Source of the DNA: VAZQ01 sp034669045
GTDB lineage: Bacteria > Pseudomonadota > Alphaproteobacteria > Rhizobiales > Xanthobacteraceae
Assembly (NCBI GenBank): GCA_034669045.1
Contig: JAXDOD010000127.1
Span: 11,777-75,776, forward strand
DNA: 64,000 nt
Reading direction: 5' to 3'
Shown here: in pieces, positions 25,389-34,860 of the stretch
Layout: each line of letters starts with the position of its first letter
How positions within the stretch are numbered: position 1 is the stretch's first letter
Position numbers and translations under genes: made by a program
The notes under the pieces: generated by a model
Database searches by the model: none
The model's input: the letters and a program-made list of their open reading frames with translations, nothing else
Told to the model about the DNA's origin: nothing

Positions 25389-26888
25389 ATGTTCCCCAAG
25401 CCAAAACCTGCGCTGACGCCCAACACCTATGCCTACGAGTCCGAGCCGCTGGTGAAGCCGACGGGCTTTCGCGAGTATGACGCGCGCTGGCTCCTGGGCG
25501 ACGAGATCAACCTGATGGGCGTGCAGGCGCTGGGGATTGGGCTCGGCACGCTCATCCGCGAGCTGGGCGTGCGGCCCGAGATCGTCACCGCGCACGACTT
25601 CCGCGGCTATTCGTCCTCGGTGAAGAACTCGCTGGTGTCGGGCCTGCTCGCCGCCGGCTGCAAGGTGCACGACATCGGCCTCGCCATGACGCCGATGGCC
25701 TATTTCGCCCAGTTCGACCTCGACGTGCCCTGCGTCGCCATGGTCACGGCCTCGCACAACGACAACGGCTGGACCGGCGTGAAGATGGGCGTGGACCGCC
25801 CGCTCACCTTCGGCCCGGACGAGATGACGCGGCTCAAGGACATCGTGCTCGAGGCTCGCTTCGACATGCGCGGTGGAGGCTCTTATGAGTTCCACGAGAA
25901 TTTTCCGGCGCGCTACATCGCCGACCTCGTCAACCGGCCGAAGCTCAAGCGGCGGCTGAAGGTCGTCTGCGCCTGCGGCAACGGCACCGCGGGCGCCTTC
26001 GCCCCGCGCGTGCTGGAGGCGGTCGGCTGCGAGGTGGTGGCGCTCGACTGCGAGCTCGACCACACCTTTCCGCGCTACAACCCCAACACCGAAGACATGA
26101 AGATGCTCCACGCCATGCGCGACGAAGTGTTGCGCACCAAGGCCGACGTGGCGCTCGGCTTCGACGGCGACGGCGACCGCTGCGGCGTGGTCGACAACGA
26201 GGGCGAGGAAATCTTCGCCGACAAGGTCGGCGTGATGCTCGCGCGCGACATCTCGACGCAGCAGAAGGGCGCGACCTTCGTCGCCGACGTGAAATCGACC
26301 GGGCTGTTCATGACCGATCCGGTGCTCCTCGGGAACGGCGCCAGAACCGTCTACTGGAAGACCGGCCATTCCTACATGAAGCGGCGCGTGAACGAGATCG
26401 GCGCGGTCGCCGGATTCGAGAAATCCGGCCATTTCTTCTTCAACAAGCCGCTCGGCCGCGGTTATGACGACGGGCTCATCTTCGCGCTCGCGGTGTGCGA
26501 CATGCTCGACCGCAATCCCGGAAAGAGCATGGCGGACCTCAAGCATGCGCTGCCGAAGACCTGGGGCTCGCCGACCATGTCGCCGCACTGCGCCGACGAG
26601 ACCAAATACGGCGTCGTCGATCAGGTGGTCGCGCATTTCGAGGCGGCAAAGATCAAGGGCGACAAGGTCGCCGGGCAGGCCATCCGCGATCTCGTCACCG
26701 TCAACGGCGTGCGCGTCACGGTAGAAGACGGCACCTGGGGTCTGGTGCGCGCGTCGTCGAACAAGCCGGAGCTGGTGGTGGTGGTCGAAAGTCCGGTGTC
26801 GGAAGCGCGCATGCGCGATATGTTCAAGGCGATCGACGCGGTCATCCGCACGCATCCCGAGGTCGGCGAATACAACCAGACGATTTGA
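25389..26888 (+). CDS. Phosphomannomutase/phosphoglucomutase
   Basis: A 499-residue alpha-D-phosphohexomutase (AlgC/ManB type) interconverting hexose 1- and 6-phosphates, supplying GDP-mannose or UDP-glucose for surface polysaccharides. The phosphoserine loop VTASHNDNGWTG has S122, the metal loop FDGDGDRCG is near residue 259, and the sugar-binding loop GFEKSGHF is near 342. ATG 25389 is chosen: GAGGA lies just upstream and the fold starts there; the longer open frame has no family similarity. It is divergent from the unknown three-gene operon and not in a polysaccharide cluster. Confidence 0.9.
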   Translation: MFPKPKPALTPNTYAYESEPLVKPTGFREYDARWLLGDEINLMGVQALGIGLGTLIRELGVRPEIVTAHDFRGYSSSVKNSLVSGLLAAGCKVHDIGLAMTPMAYFAQFDLDVPCVAMVTASHNDNGWTGVKMGVDRPLTFGPDEMTRLKDIVLEARFDMRGGGSYEFHENFPARYIADLVNRPKLKRRLKVVCACGNGTAGAFAPRVLEAVGCEVVALDCELDHTFPRYNPNTEDMKMLHAMRDEVLRTKADVALGFDGDGDRCGVVDNEGEEIFADKVGVMLARDISTQQKGATFVADVKSTGLFMTDPVLLGNGARTVYWKTGHSYMKRRVNEIGAVAGFEKSGHFFFNKPLGRGYDDGLIFALAVCDMLDRNPGKSMADLKHALPKTWGSPTMSPHCADETKYGVVDQVVAHFEAAKIKGDKVAGQAIRDLVTVNGVRVTVEDGTWGLVRASSNKPELVVVVESPVSEARMRDMFKAIDAVIRTHPEVGEYNQTI

Positions 26889-26964
26889 GGCTCCTGCTTG
26901 CGGGCTGTAGGGGGGGGCCAAGGCGCGGCCGTGAGGGCGTTTACGCCCGTCTTCGCGGGCTATG

Positions 26965-27018
26965 GCGCCGTGCCCACGCTTCCGCGGCAAGGCTTCGTCG
27001 TCCGCGTGGGCACGGCGC
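26965..27018. repeat. Perfect inverted repeat between convergent genes
   Basis: GCGCCGTGCCCACG (26965-26978) and CGTGGGCACGGCGC (27005-27018) are perfect 14-bp arms with a 26-base loop. It lies between the convergent phosphohexomutase gene and the 115-residue protein gene. It may terminate transcription in both directions, although no T-tract follows, or be a dispersed palindrome. Confidence 0.6.
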
Positions 27019-27031
27019 TGCTTTCGTCACA

Positions 27032-27379
27032 TCACGCCGCGACATCGCGATAGACATCGATCTCCACGCCTCCCGGCAGCATCGCCCGCCACGCCTGCAG
27101 ATAGGTCTGCAGCCTCGCGTCGGAGGCGAGCCGCTGGCGGTTGATCTCGATCGCTTCCGAGGTCTCGTATTCGATCACCTGGATGAACCGGGCGGGATCG
27201 TCGACGTTCTGCAGCAGCACAACGCTCGTTCCGCCGAACATCTTCAGATACGGCGTGGCGGCTTCGAGCATGGTGCGCAGGTGCGCCGGATCGGCGCCCG
27301 TGAACGCGAACTTGATATGGACGATCCGGCGGACGCTGCCTGCATTCTTGCTCTTGTCATTGTTCTTGTCGTTGCTCAT
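27032..27379 (-). CDS. Small protein, probably dimeric alpha/beta-barrel fold
   Basis: A 115-residue protein of unknown function. After a lysine/asparagine-rich start (residues 1-14), IVHIKFAFTGADPAHLRTMLEAA, QVIEYETSEAIEINRQRLASD and EIDVYRDVA give the beta-alpha-beta order of ABM-like (antibiotic biosynthesis monooxygenase) ferredoxin folds. No catalytic residue can be named. Its ATG overlaps the pheA stop by four bases, so it is translated after pheA. The role in relation to phenylalanine synthesis is unknown. Confidence 0.6.
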   Translation of the reverse strand: MSNDKNNDKSKNAGSVRRIVHIKFAFTGADPAHLRTMLEAATPYLKMFGGTSVVLLQNVDDPARFIQVIEYETSEAIEINRQRLASDARLQTYLQAWRAMLPGGVEIDVYRDVAA

Positions 27380-28242
27380 GTCGCGCCACCCACCTCCTCG
27401 AACGTGGCGCGGAACGCGTGCGCGGGATAGACGCCGAGGATTTTCATTTCCTTGGAGAAGAATGACAGTTCTTCGAACGCCAGCACCAGCGCCTGGTCCT
27501 CGGGGTGGCCCTCCACGTCGGCGTAGAACTGCGTCGCGAAGAAGCTGCCTTCGATCATGTAGCTTTCAAGCTTGGTCATGTTGACGCCGTTGGTGGCGAA
27601 GCCGCCGAGCACCTTGTAGAGCGCCGCCGGCACGTTGCGCACCCGGAACAGGAAGGTCGTGATCACCGGCCTTTGGCCGCTCGCCGTCCATTTGGCGTCG
27701 CGCGAGAGCACGATGAAACGCGTCGTGTTGTGGGCCTCGTCTTCGATGTCCTCGGCGAGAATCGACAGTCCATAGATCTCCGCCGCGAGCCGCGAGGCGA
27801 TGGCGGCGCGCGTGTTGTCGCCGGCCTCGGCGATCTCGCGCGCGGAGCCCGCGGTGTCGGCGGCGACCACCGGCTTGATGCCGAGCTCGCGGATCACCTT
27901 GCGGCACTGGCCGAGCGCGTGGACGTGGCTCTCCACCGTCTTGACGTCCTTGAGCACGGCACCCATCGGCGCCAGGAGCTGGTGGCGCACCGGCATGAAG
28001 TGCTCCGCCACGATGTGCAGGCCTGAATCCGGCATGAGATAGTGGATGTCGGCGACGCGGCCGGCGACGGAATTTTCCACCGGGATCATGCCAAGCTCGG
28101 CCTCCCCCGACGAGATTGCGGCGAAGCAGTCTTCGAAGGTCGGGCAGGGCACCGCCTCCGAGTTCGGATAGACCTCGCGGATCGCGAGGTGCGAGTTCGC
28201 GCCCGGCTCGCCCTGGAATACGACCTTCTTGGGTATCGTCAT
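27376..28242 (-). CDS. pheA: Prephenate dehydratase
   Basis: A 288-residue monofunctional enzyme converting prephenate to phenylpyruvate in phenylalanine synthesis. The catalytic domain (about 5-185) starts FQGEPGANSHLA and ends with the essential TRF motif in HNTTRFIVLSR. A C-terminal ACT domain (about 200-275, with NMTKLESYMIEG) should bind phenylalanine for feedback inhibition. No chorismate mutase domain is fused. It lies 46 bases downstream of kdsB and overlaps the following small gene, so the three are probably one transcript. The kdsB-pheA order is conserved in rhizobia. Confidence 0.95.
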   Translation of the reverse strand: MTIPKKVVFQGEPGANSHLAIREVYPNSEAVPCPTFEDCFAAISSGEAELGMIPVENSVAGRVADIHYLMPDSGLHIVAEHFMPVRHQLLAPMGAVLKDVKTVESHVHALGQCRKVIRELGIKPVVAADTAGSAREIAEAGDNTRAAIASRLAAEIYGLSILAEDIEDEAHNTTRFIVLSRDAKWTASGQRPVITTFLFRVRNVPAALYKVLGGFATNGVNMTKLESYMIEGSFFATQFYADVEGHPEDQALVLAFEELSFFSKEMKILGVYPAHAFRATFEEVGGAT

Positions 28243-28288
28243 GGTTGTTGCGGTACTCGCACTGGCAAGCTCAAGTCAACGGCACCGG

Positions 28289-29038
28289 TCAGCCGCCCAG
28301 CAGCGCGCGTGCCCGCGCGAGGTCCTCCGGCGTGTCGACGCCGAGCGGCACGCTGGCGACGATGGCGACATCGATGCGCATGCCGGCTTCCAGCGCGCGC
28401 AACTGTTCGAGCCGTTCACGCCGTTCCAAGGGTGACGGCGGCAGGCTCACGAAGCGCACCAGCGCCGGCCGGCGATAGGCATAGAGGCCGATGTGATGGT
28501 AGAGCGGCCCGTCGCCCGCGGGCGCCGTGGCGCGGGTAAAATAGAGCGCGCGCAGGCGCCTGGGCGCAATGGGCGAGCCCACCACCTTCACGACGTTCGG
28601 ATCGCCGCGCTCCTCCGCCCGCACGATCTCGGCCGCCAGCGTCGCGATATCGACGGCAGGGTCGGCGAGCGGCTCGATCGCGGCGCGGATGTCGGCCGGC
28701 GCCAGCGTCGGCAGGTCGCCCTGGACATTCACGACGATCCCACAGCGAGCGGCGGGATCGGCACCTCCCAGCGCCTCGAAGATGCGGTCCGACCCGGACA
28801 CGTGATCGGCCCGGGTCATGACGGCCCGCGCACCGGCCTTTTCGACGCAGGCGGCGATCGCCTCCGAGTCGGTCGCCACCACCACCGGGCCTAGCTCGGC
28901 GGCCTGCGCGCGGCGCAGGACGTGCACGATCATCGGCTCCCCGGCGATCTCCGCGAGCGGCTTGCCCGGCAGCCGGCTCGAAGCCATGCGGGCGGGGATG
29001 ACGATGAGGATGTCGCTGTCGGCCATCGGTTCAGGCAC
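28289..29038 (-). CDS. kdsB: 3-deoxy-manno-octulosonate cytidylyltransferase (CMP-KDO synthetase)
   Basis: A 249-residue cytosolic enzyme activating KDO with CTP for lipopolysaccharide inner-core assembly. The nucleotide-binding start IVIPARMASSRLPGKPLAEI is characteristic, followed by DSEAIA and MTRADHVSGSDRI, and then VNVQGDLPTLAP for the metal site. ATG 29026 (MADSDILIVIP) is an alternative start four residues in. It is divergent from cycM and precedes pheA. Confidence 0.95.
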   Translation of the reverse strand: MPEPMADSDILIVIPARMASSRLPGKPLAEIAGEPMIVHVLRRAQAAELGPVVVATDSEAIAACVEKAGARAVMTRADHVSGSDRIFEALGGADPAARCGIVVNVQGDLPTLAPADIRAAIEPLADPAVDIATLAAEIVRAEERGDPNVVKVVGSPIAPRRLRALYFTRATAPAGDGPLYHHIGLYAYRRPALVRFVSLPPSPLERRERLEQLRALEAGMRIDVAIVASVPLGVDTPEDLARARALLGG

Positions 29039-29173
29039 GGCGCACGGCCGCGAGCGGCTGGAATCGGTCGTGGGCTAGCCGCTTATACGGGTTGCCAGAG
29101 GCGAGGCAAACCGGCTATCTGTCGGCTGCCGCACTGCACTATTCCCCTGGACTGCATCCGGAGCGAAGCCGCG

Positions 29174-29770
29174 ATGAACTCGTTTGAAATGAACAAAATT
29201 CTCGGCGCGGTCCTGGGCACCTGCCTGGGGCTGGTCGCCACCAATATCGCGGCCAACGCGATTTTCACGCCGAAGAAGCCGGCCAAGCCCGGCTACGAGA
29301 TCGTGGTTCCCGAGCACCCCGCCGCGACGCCCTCCGCGCCGAGCGAACCCGAAGTGCCGCTGGGTGAACTGCTTGCCAAAGCCGACGTCGGCCGCGGCCA
29401 GAATTCCGCGCAGAAATGCGCGACCTGCCACACCTTCGACAAGGACGGGAAAAACCTGGTCGGGCCCAACCTCTGGGGCGTCATCGGCCGGCCGAAGGCG
29501 TCGGTGCCGAACTTCAACTATTCCGCCGCGCTGAAGGCGAAAGGCGGCACTTGGACCATCCCCGAACTCATCCAGTTCATCGCCAATCCCAAAGGCATGA
29601 TCCCGGGCACCGCGATGACCTTTTCCGGCATCCCGCGCGCCACCGAGCGCGCCGACGTGATCGCCTATCTCAACACCCTGGCCGACAATCCCGTGCCGCT
29701 GACCGATCGGGCGCAGTTGCCGGACGGCACGCGGGCCGCGCAGGCGGCGGGCGTCCCGGGCGCGCACTGA
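29174..29770 (+). CDS. cycM: Membrane-anchored cytochrome c (CycM-type)
   Basis: A 198-residue class I cytochrome c. An uncleaved N-terminal helix (about residues 8-30) anchors it in the inner membrane, followed by a proline-rich spacer. The heme site is CATCH at about residues 81-85, and the distal methionine is in GTAMTFSG near residue 141. CycM carries electrons from the bc1 complex to the aa3 oxidase in Bradyrhizobium and relatives. ATG 29174 is chosen because it starts the anchor sequence MNSFEMNKILG typical of the family. The cycM/kdsB/pheA neighbourhood is conserved in rhizobia. Confidence 0.93.
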   Translation: MNSFEMNKILGAVLGTCLGLVATNIAANAIFTPKKPAKPGYEIVVPEHPAATPSAPSEPEVPLGELLAKADVGRGQNSAQKCATCHTFDKDGKNLVGPNLWGVIGRPKASVPNFNYSAALKAKGGTWTIPELIQFIANPKGMIPGTAMTFSGIPRATERADVIAYLNTLADNPVPLTDRAQLPDGTRAAQAAGVPGAH

Positions 29771-29931
29771 CCCGGGCGGCGAGCGGCGCCACCGCAGGCG
29801 GCGGCCGGGCCGGCCGGCTGCCGGGCGGTCCACGGGATTGTGAAGCACGGATCGTGTGGCACATGCCGATCCGGTGGCTATCTATCCAAAATCGGACATA
29901 ATCCTTCAAGCACGTGCCGGATCCTGGCCAC

Positions 29932-31848
29932 ATGCCCCGGAGGCATCCCTTGCGCCCGACTTTACGCCTGAGCCGCCGAACCTTTCTCCACAGCAGCCTT
30001 GTTGCCGCGCTGGCACCCGTTCTCAGCCGGCTCGGGCTGTCGCTTGCCGCTCCCGCCGCCGCCCAGACGCCGCAGTGGCAGCACGCCTTGTCGCTGTTCG
30101 GGGAGGTGAAATACCCGCCCGACTTCAAGCAATTCGACTACGTCAACCCGCGGGCCCCCAAGGGCGGCAACGCGCGCCTGATCGCCATCGGCACCTTCGA
30201 CAACTTCAACATGGCGGTTGCCGGCGTGCGCGGCTCGATCGCCGGCGGCGTCAATCTGCTCACCAACTCGCTGATGACCGAAGCGCTCGACGAGGTGTCC
30301 ACCGAATACGGCCTGCTCGCCGAAAGCGTGAGCTATCCGCCGGATTTCTCCTCGGTCACCTACCGCCTGCGCGCGCAGGCGAAGTGGCATGACGGCAAGC
30401 CGGTCACCATCGAGGACGTGATCTACTCCCTCGAGATGCTCAAGAAGCATCACCCGCAATATTCCGCCTACTACCGCCACGTCACCAAGGCCGAGAAGAC
30501 CGGCGAGCGCGACGTCACCTTCACGTTCGACGCCGGCGGCAACCGCGAGCTGCCGCAGATCGTCGGTCAGCTCACCGTGCTGCCGAAGCACTGGTGGGAG
30601 GGCACCGATGCTTCCGGCAAGAAGCGCGACATCGGCGCAACCACCCTCGAGCCGCCGCTCGGCAGCGGACCCTATCGCATCAAGGAGTTCACGCCCGGCC
30701 GCACCGTCGTCTACGAGCGGGTGAAGGATTATTGGGGCAAGGACGTCAACGTCAACGTCGGGCGCGACAACTTCGACGAGCTGCGGTTCGAGTATTTCCG
30801 CGACTCGACCGTCGCCCTGGAAGCCTTCAAGGCCGACCAGATCGACTGGCGCACCGAGAACAGCGCGCTCAACTGGGCGACCCGCTACGATTTCCCGGCC
30901 CGCAACGAAAAGCGCGTCCTGCTCGAGGAATTCCCGATCCGCAATCAGGGCATGATGCAGGCTTTCGTGTTCAACACCAGGCGCGACAAGTTCAAGGACC
31001 CGCGCGTGCGCCAGGCCTTCAACTATGCGTTCGACTTCGATGAGATGAACAAGCAGATCTTCTTCGGCCAGTACCGGCGCATCGCGAGCTATTTCGAGGG
31101 CACCGAGCTGGCCGCCAGCGGACTGCCGGAGGGTCAGGAACTCGCGATCCTGGACACCGTCCGCGACAAGGTGCCGGCGGAACTGTTCACCAAGCCCTAT
31201 GCCAATCCGGTCGGCGGCAGCCCGGAGGCGGTGCGCGCCAACCTGCGCGAAGGCGTGCGGCTCATGCGCGAGGCCGGCTACGAGGTGCGCAACCAGAAGC
31301 TCGTGAACGTGAAGACCGGCGAGCCGCTGACGGTGGAGCTCCTCACGGAAGACCCGAGCTTCGAGCGCATCATCCTGTTCTACAAGCCGTCGCTCGAGCG
31401 GCTCGGCGTGACAGTCTCGGTTCGTACGGTCGACGATGCGCAATATGAGAACCGGCTGCGAAGCTGGGACTTCGACATGATCATCGGGTCCTGGGGCCAG
31501 TCGCTGTCGCCCGGCAACGAGCAGCGCGAATACTGGGGCTCGCCGGCGGCCGACCAGGCCGGCTCGCGCAACTATGCGGGCATCAAGAACCCCGCCGTCG
31601 ACGCGCTGATCGAGCGCGTCATCTTCACCAAGGACCGTGCCGAGCTGGTTGCCGCCACCAAGGCGCTGGACCGCGTGTTGTTGTGGAACCACTATCTGGT
31701 GCCGCAATGGACCTACGGAAAGGTCCGCACCGCACGCTGGGATCGTTTCGGCCGTCCGGACGAGCTGCCGAAATATGGCATGTCCGCCTTCCCGACGGTG
31801 TGGTGGTGGGACGCCGACAAGGCGGCGAAGACGAGGTCGCGCACGTGA
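29932..31848 (+). CDS. yejA: Peptide ABC transporter substrate-binding protein, first YejA paralogue
   Basis: A 638-residue family-5 solute-binding protein of the YejA type. A twin-arginine signal (LSRRTFLHSS, about residues 14-23) leads to cleavage near AAPAAAQ. The mature part opens with HALSLFGEVKYPPDFKQFDYVNP, typical of YejA. It captures peptides in the periplasm for YejBEF; in Sinorhizobium the yejA1A2BEF system takes up plant NCR peptides, and in E. coli it takes up microcin C. ATG 29932 is used; a GTG at 29914 is an alternative. Its TGA overlaps the GTG of the second binding-protein gene. Confidence 0.9.
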   Translation: MPRRHPLRPTLRLSRRTFLHSSLVAALAPVLSRLGLSLAAPAAAQTPQWQHALSLFGEVKYPPDFKQFDYVNPRAPKGGNARLIAIGTFDNFNMAVAGVRGSIAGGVNLLTNSLMTEALDEVSTEYGLLAESVSYPPDFSSVTYRLRAQAKWHDGKPVTIEDVIYSLEMLKKHHPQYSAYYRHVTKAEKTGERDVTFTFDAGGNRELPQIVGQLTVLPKHWWEGTDASGKKRDIGATTLEPPLGSGPYRIKEFTPGRTVVYERVKDYWGKDVNVNVGRDNFDELRFEYFRDSTVALEAFKADQIDWRTENSALNWATRYDFPARNEKRVLLEEFPIRNQGMMQAFVFNTRRDKFKDPRVRQAFNYAFDFDEMNKQIFFGQYRRIASYFEGTELAASGLPEGQELAILDTVRDKVPAELFTKPYANPVGGSPEAVRANLREGVRLMREAGYEVRNQKLVNVKTGEPLTVELLTEDPSFERIILFYKPSLERLGVTVSVRTVDDAQYENRLRSWDFDMIIGSWGQSLSPGNEQREYWGSPAADQAGSRNYAGIKNPAVDALIERVIFTKDRAELVAATKALDRVLLWNHYLVPQWTYGKVRTARWDRFGRPDELPKYGMSAFPTVWWWDADKAAKTRSRT

Positions 31849-33716
31849 CGCGTTCTCGCGCCGACCTCACGCGCCGCGACACGCTGGTGCTCGGCGCCGG
31901 CGGCCTTGCGACGCTCGCGGTTTGTTCCGCAACCGCCCAGGACGAACCCGGGTGGCACGGCATATCGGGCTTCGGCGACCTCAAATATCCCGCTGATTTC
32001 AAGCACTTCGACTATGTCGACCCGAAGGCGCCGAAAGGCGGCATGTTCTCGCAGATCGGATCGAACCGGCAGTTCAACCAGAACTTCCTGACCTTCAATT
32101 CGCTCAACAGCTACATCCTCAAGGGCGACGCCGCGCTCGGCATGGAGCTCACCTTCGCGACCCTGATGGTGCGCGCCGAGGATGAGCCCGATGCGATGTA
32201 CGGCCTCGCCGCGCGCGCCGTGCGCATTTCGGCGGATGGGCTGACCTACCGCTTCACGATGCGACCGGAGGCGAGCTTCCACGACGGGAGCAGGCTCGAT
32301 GCCAACGACGTCGCGTTCTCGCTCAACGTGCTCAAGGCCAAGGGACATCCGATCATCACGCAGCTCATGCGTGACGTGACCGGCATCGAGGCGGCCGACG
32401 ACGCGACGGTGGTCGTGAGCTTCGCGGCAAAGCGTGGACGCGACGTTCCGCTGTTCGTGGCCTCGCTGCCGATTTTCTCGCGGTCCTATTATGCCAGGCG
32501 CGAGTTTGACGAGACCACCCTCGAGGCGCCGCTCGGCTCCGGGCCCTACAAGGTCGGGCGCTTCGAGTCCGGACGCTACGTCGAATATGAGCGCGTCAAA
32601 GACTGGTGGGGGGCCGCGCTGCCGGTGTCGCTCGGGCAGAACAATTTCGACGTCATCCGCTACGAGTTCTACCGCGACCGCGACGTCGCCTTCGAAGGCT
32701 TCACCGGGAAGAGCTATCTCTTCCGCGAGGAGTTCACCTCGCGCATCTGGGCGACGCGCTACGACTTTCCCGCGATCAAGGACGGCCGCGTGAAGCGCGA
32801 CGTGCTCCCCGACGATACGCCGTCGGGCGCGCAGGGCTGGTTCATCAATACCCGGCACGAGAAATTCAAGGACCGCCGCCTGCGCGAAGCGCTGATCTAC
32901 GCCTTCGACTTCGAATGGACCAACAAGAGCATCATGTATGACTCTTACAAGCGCACCCATTCGGTGTTCCAGAATTCCGACATGATGGCGGTCGGCAAGC
33001 CCGGCGCCGACGAGCTCGCGCTGCTCGAACCATTCCGCGGCCAGGTGCCCGAGGAGGTCTTCGGCGAGCCGTTCGTGCCGCCGGTCTCGGACGGCTCCGG
33101 CCAGGACCGCGCGATGTTGCGCAAGGCAATCGCGCTCCTGCAGGAGGCCGGCTACGTCATCAAGGACGGCAAGCGCGTGACGCCGAAGGGCGAGCGCGTC
33201 ACCATGGAGTTCCTGATCGACGAGCCGTCGTTCCAGCCGCATCACCTGCCGTTCATCAAGAACCTCGGCACGCTCGGCATCGACGCGACGCTGCGCATCG
33301 TCGATCCGGTGCAGTACCGCAAGCGGGTCGACGACTTCGACTTCGATCTCACGGTGCAGCGCTTCAGCTTCTCGAGCACGCCGGGCGATTCGCTGCGCAC
33401 CTATTTCACGTCGCAGGCCGCCGCCGTGCGGGGCTCGCAGAACGTCGCCGGCATCGCCGACCCGGCGATCGACGCGCTCGTCGACAAGATCATCGGGGCC
33501 GAGACCCGCGCCGCCCTGACCACCGCCTGCAAGGCGCTCGACCGCGTCTTCCGGGCCGGCCGCTACTGGGTTCCGCACTGGTACAAGGCCTCGCACTGGA
33601 TCGCGGCCTGGGACATGTTCGGGCACCCTGCGACAAAACCACGCTATTCACGCGGCATTCCCGAGACTTGGTGGTATGACCGCGAGAAGGCGGCCAAGCT
33701 CGAGCGGGCAGGGTAA
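31845..33716 (+). CDS. yejA: Peptide ABC transporter substrate-binding protein, second YejA paralogue
   Basis: A 623-residue paralogue of the preceding protein, sharing the mature start (GISGFGDLKYPADFKHFDYVDP) and domain plan (family-5 solute-binding). It also has a twin-arginine-like leader (LTRRDTLVLGAGG). The GTG at 31845 is chosen because it overlaps the upstream TGA (GTGA) and gives the signal sequence; the longer open frame has no signal. Two different binding proteins feeding one permease suggest that a wider range of peptides is taken up. It is followed after 30 bases by yejB. Confidence 0.9.
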   Translation: MTRSRADLTRRDTLVLGAGGLATLAVCSATAQDEPGWHGISGFGDLKYPADFKHFDYVDPKAPKGGMFSQIGSNRQFNQNFLTFNSLNSYILKGDAALGMELTFATLMVRAEDEPDAMYGLAARAVRISADGLTYRFTMRPEASFHDGSRLDANDVAFSLNVLKAKGHPIITQLMRDVTGIEAADDATVVVSFAAKRGRDVPLFVASLPIFSRSYYARREFDETTLEAPLGSGPYKVGRFESGRYVEYERVKDWWGAALPVSLGQNNFDVIRYEFYRDRDVAFEGFTGKSYLFREEFTSRIWATRYDFPAIKDGRVKRDVLPDDTPSGAQGWFINTRHEKFKDRRLREALIYAFDFEWTNKSIMYDSYKRTHSVFQNSDMMAVGKPGADELALLEPFRGQVPEEVFGEPFVPPVSDGSGQDRAMLRKAIALLQEAGYVIKDGKRVTPKGERVTMEFLIDEPSFQPHHLPFIKNLGTLGIDATLRIVDPVQYRKRVDDFDFDLTVQRFSFSSTPGDSLRTYFTSQAAAVRGSQNVAGIADPAIDALVDKIIGAETRAALTTACKALDRVFRAGRYWVPHWYKASHWIAAWDMFGHPATKPRYSRGIPETWWYDREKAAKLERAG

Positions 33717-33746
33717 GGTCGCGGTCGACGGGAAACAGATTTGTAG

Positions 33747-34859
33747 ATGACCGCCTATCTCATCCGGCGCATTCTCCTGATGATTCCGACGCTGTTCGGG
33801 ATCATGCTGGTGTCGTTCGTCGTGGTGCAGTTCGCGCCCGGCGGGCCGGTCGAGCGCGTGATCGCCGTGCTCTCCGGCGCCGACACCGGGGCGGGCTCGC
33901 GCACCGGCGCCTCGCCGGGCGGCGATTTCGGCAGCCGTAACCAGCCCGGCGGCGGCCAGTTCGACGCCGGGTCCTCGAAGTATCGCGGCGCGCAGGGGCT
34001 CGATCCGAAATTCATCGAGTCCCTGGAGAAGCAGTTCGGCTTCGACAAGCCGGCGCACGAGCGCTTCTTCCTGATGCTGTGGAACTACCTGCGGTTCGAT
34101 TTCGGCAAGAGCTATTTCCGCGACGTCAGCGTGCTGCAGCTCGTCAAGGAGAAGCTGCCGGTCTCGATCTCGCTCGGCATCTGGCTCACCCTGCTGACCT
34201 ACCTGATCTCGATCCCGCTCGGCATCCGCAAGGCGATCAAGGACGGCTCGAGCTTCGACGTATGGACGTCGGGCGTCATCATCGTCGGCTACGCCATTCC
34301 GGGCTTCCTGTTTGCGATCCTGCTCATCATCCTGTTCGCCGGCGGCTCGTTCTTCGACGTGTTTCCCTTGCGCGGGCTGACCTCGGAGAACTGGGCGCAA
34401 CTGCCATGGTGGCAGAAGATCGCGGACTATTTCTGGCACCTGACGCTGCCGATCATCTCCATGGGGCTGGCGGCCTTCGCCACCATGACGCTCCTCACCA
34501 AGAACTCGTTCCTCGACGAGATCCGCAAGCAGTATGTGCTGACCGCCCGCGCCAAGGGCTGCAACGAGCGGCAGGTGCTGTACGGGCACATCTTCCGCAA
34601 TGCGATGCTGATCGTGATCGCGGGATTCCCGGGCGCCTTCGTGCACGCGTTCTTTTCCGGGTCGCTGTTGATCGAGACCATCTTCTCGCTCGATGGCCTC
34701 GGCCTGCTCGGCTTCGAGAGCGTGCTCAACCGCGACTACCCGGTGGTGTTCGCGACGCTCTACATCTTCGCCCTGGTCGGGCTCCTGGTGAACTTGATCT
34801 CGGACCTCACGTATACGTGGGTCGATCCGCGTATCGACTTCGAGACGCGGGAGGTCTGA
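33747..34859 (+). CDS. yejB: Peptide ABC transporter permease YejB
   Basis: A 370-residue inner-membrane permease of the DppB/OppB class with six hydrophobic segments: one at the N-terminus (MTAYLIRRILLMIPTLFGI) and five in the C-terminal half. Between the first and second helices is a long periplasmic part with a glycine/serine-rich insert (about residues 48-80). The coupling loop EIRKQYVLTARAKGCNERQVLYGH carries the EAA motif that contacts the ATPase. It pairs with YejE and is translated after the two binding proteins. Confidence 0.93.
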   Translation: MTAYLIRRILLMIPTLFGIMLVSFVVVQFAPGGPVERVIAVLSGADTGAGSRTGASPGGDFGSRNQPGGGQFDAGSSKYRGAQGLDPKFIESLEKQFGFDKPAHERFFLMLWNYLRFDFGKSYFRDVSVLQLVKEKLPVSISLGIWLTLLTYLISIPLGIRKAIKDGSSFDVWTSGVIIVGYAIPGFLFAILLIILFAGGSFFDVFPLRGLTSENWAQLPWWQKIADYFWHLTLPIISMGLAAFATMTLLTKNSFLDEIRKQYVLTARAKGCNERQVLYGHIFRNAMLIVIAGFPGAFVHAFFSGSLLIETIFSLDGLGLLGFESVLNRDYPVVFATLYIFALVGLLVNLISDLTYTWVDPRIDFETREV

Positions 34860-34860
34860 G